DNA from: a virus
Strand: one strand, 5' to 3'
Virus record (IMG/VR): IMGVR_UViG_3300035157_000530
Span: 1-21,159 of that record
Length of the DNA stretch: 21,159 nucleotides
A program made the translations under genes and the position numbers. Positions 20,065 to 21,159 of this stretch are shown here, piece after piece. The notes beneath the pieces are model-generated. The model made no database searches and was not told where the DNA came from. It was given only the letters and a program-made list of their open reading frames with translations. How positions within the stretch are numbered: the first letter of the stretch is position 1; the number at the start of each line of letters is the position of its first letter.

Positions 20065-21159
20065 TATGGCCTTCTTCCTGATGTATAATTTTGTGTAGGT
20101 ACAATACCATCATTCCAAGTTGTCATCATTGCATCAATCATGTCACCTGTTGGTTGTACGTATCCTCTATTAATACCTTCTGTTCTTGCTATTTCTTTAC
20201 GTTTACCTACATCTGGCTCACTTAATATAGTAGCTAAAGTTGGGTCATCTTTTGAAGGTACAACACCCCAAATATCTTCAAGTATTTTCATTGCGTTACC
20301 TTCAATATTCATCCAAGGTATTTCTCTATCCCATGTAGAGTTAAAAGCATATCTTTCATCTTTTAATTTTTCTATAAGTTCCTCTGCATAATCTGGATTA
20401 TTTGTATATCTTCCTGCATGTACCGCTATATCTTGTATGTATGGTGTATGTAATTCTTCTGGTAACCAAGTATCTAGTAATTCTTGTATCTTATCTTCAT
20501 TTTGTGTTGACCATGTTACTACTCCATTATCTAATACATTTTGAAAATCATCTTCTGGTGTAAATATAGAACCTTTTTGAGTAGCACCAGTTACTTGTTG
20601 TAATGCATAATCCTCACCCCAAGCACCACTTGCTATTTTATTAGTTACATAATCAATACTATTTTCATCTAAATTAGATTCTAAGCCTTGTAACATAACT
20701 AACACAGCATTTCTAGCTTCTTTAATTAATTGTCTTTTACCTAACTCATCATTCCTATATGTTTTGTAATTATTGTATTGTTTTCTCGAATAACCATAAT
20801 CATTCAGTATTGAGATAAATCTTCCATCAACATCTAGTTCTAAATTAGATATCCAATTAGTAGGGTCTTCAATAATTAACTCAGTAATTAAATTAATAAA
20901 TCTTGAGTCATTAGACCAGGGTTCTTTTGCTGAAGCATCTTTAACTGCACTTACAGCATTTTCAATAATAAAACTATTAGCTGGGTCTGTAATATTCATT
21001 ATGCTTCCTGAAAACCAAATTTGTCCAGAATCCTCTAAAGCTTTCCATTGTTCTTCGGAATAAAATTGGTACCCTTCTACTTCACTTGGGTCAGTTCCTG
21101 TAGGTGCATCAGATATATTACTTATGTCATCACCTAATGTCCAATAAAGCACTACTCCA
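20064..21159 (-). CDS. uncharacterised helical protein (possibly partial at the right edge)
   Basis: Encodes 362 residues from a GTG at 21152. The frame stays open to the window edge (two more codons), so the true start may lie outside. It is acidic and helical, with many Trp, Asn and Asp and no Cys, no membrane segment and no known motif. The C-terminal part reads 'DVGKRKEIARTEGINRG' and ends in a basic SGRRP. It is joined to the 70-residue gene by TAATG. Its location upstream of scaffold/capsid suggests a portal-associated or internal virion role, as for the next large gene; this is inference. Confidence 0.66.
   Translation of the reverse strand, partial: GVVLYWTLGDDISNISDAPTGTDPSEVEGYQFYSEEQWKALEDSGQIWFSGSIMNITDPANSFIIENAVSAVKDASAKEPWSNDSRFINLITELIIEDPTNWISNLELDVDGRFISILNDYGYSRKQYNNYKTYRNDELGKRQLIKEARNAVLVMLQGLESNLDENSIDYVTNKIASGAWGEDYALQQVTGATQKGSIFTPEDDFQNVLDNGVVTWSTQNEDKIQELLDTWLPEELHTPYIQDIAVHAGRYTNNPDYAEELIEKLKDERYAFNSTWDREIPWMNIEGNAMKILEDIWGVVPSKDDPTLATILSEPDVGKRKEIARTEGINRGYVQPTGDMIDAMMTTWNDGIVPTQNYTSGRRP

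Noticed and set aside
1-21159. CRISPR array, insertion sequence or attachment site
   Set aside because: No regularly spaced repeats, transposase, terminal inverted repeats or integrase were seen.

Overview
This window looks like the structural, lysis and accessory (late) half of an AT-rich tailed-phage genome, probably from a marine phage. Nearly every gene lies on the minus strand and is packed head to tail. At least ten junctions use a one-base TAATG stop/start overlap, and several others use ATGA. No ribosomal, tRNA, integrase or host housekeeping gene is visible. The host is an inference. A low-G+C marine actinobacterium is suggested by the secreted protein with long Thr and Pro tracts, the r1t-like holin and the apparently leaderless starts. 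SAR11 or another AT-rich host is not excluded.

Layout in the direction of minus-strand transcription (right to left). 21159-18788: two large uncharacterised proteins and one small coiled-coil protein, possibly internal virion proteins. 18787-18578: a 210-base gap holding a consensus extended -10 promoter and a dense structured RNA with at least three, probably four, consecutive H-type pseudoknots. It forms the 5' leader of the scaffold and major capsid genes. 18577-12872: scaffold, major capsid protein (HK97 fold, SU10/DUF5309-like), a probable terminator, a small decoration-like protein, a head-tail adaptor candidate, a beta-propeller tail protein and a tail-fibre-like protein. 12826-10969: a small beta-rich virion protein, four tandem paralogues of one small tail protein, and one unknown. 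10991-7043: an accessory module with a plus-strand flavin-dependent halogenase-like gene, divergent from an operon of four related proteins of unknown function. 7027-3038: small membrane proteins, a staphylococcal-nuclease-like protein, a secreted hyperacidic Thr/Pro protein, a stack of microproteins (one resembling a high-potential iron-sulfur protein) and a DUF5675-type protein. 3038-212: a 570-residue unknown, a holin and three small basic proteins. Minus-strand transcription then meets the end of a plus-strand gene at the left edge.

How the parts may fit together. The right side builds the head and a tail with no visible tape-measure gene, so a short-tailed virion is likely. The middle supplies receptor-binding variety. 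The left side probably carries lysis and envelope functions. The most unusual items are the multi-pseudoknot RNA leader of the capsid operon (18594-18770), the halogenase/four-paralogue module on a compact divergent promoter (7043-10991), the 50-residue HiPIP-like protein (3634-3786) and the Thr/Pro/Glu secreted protein (4172-6118).
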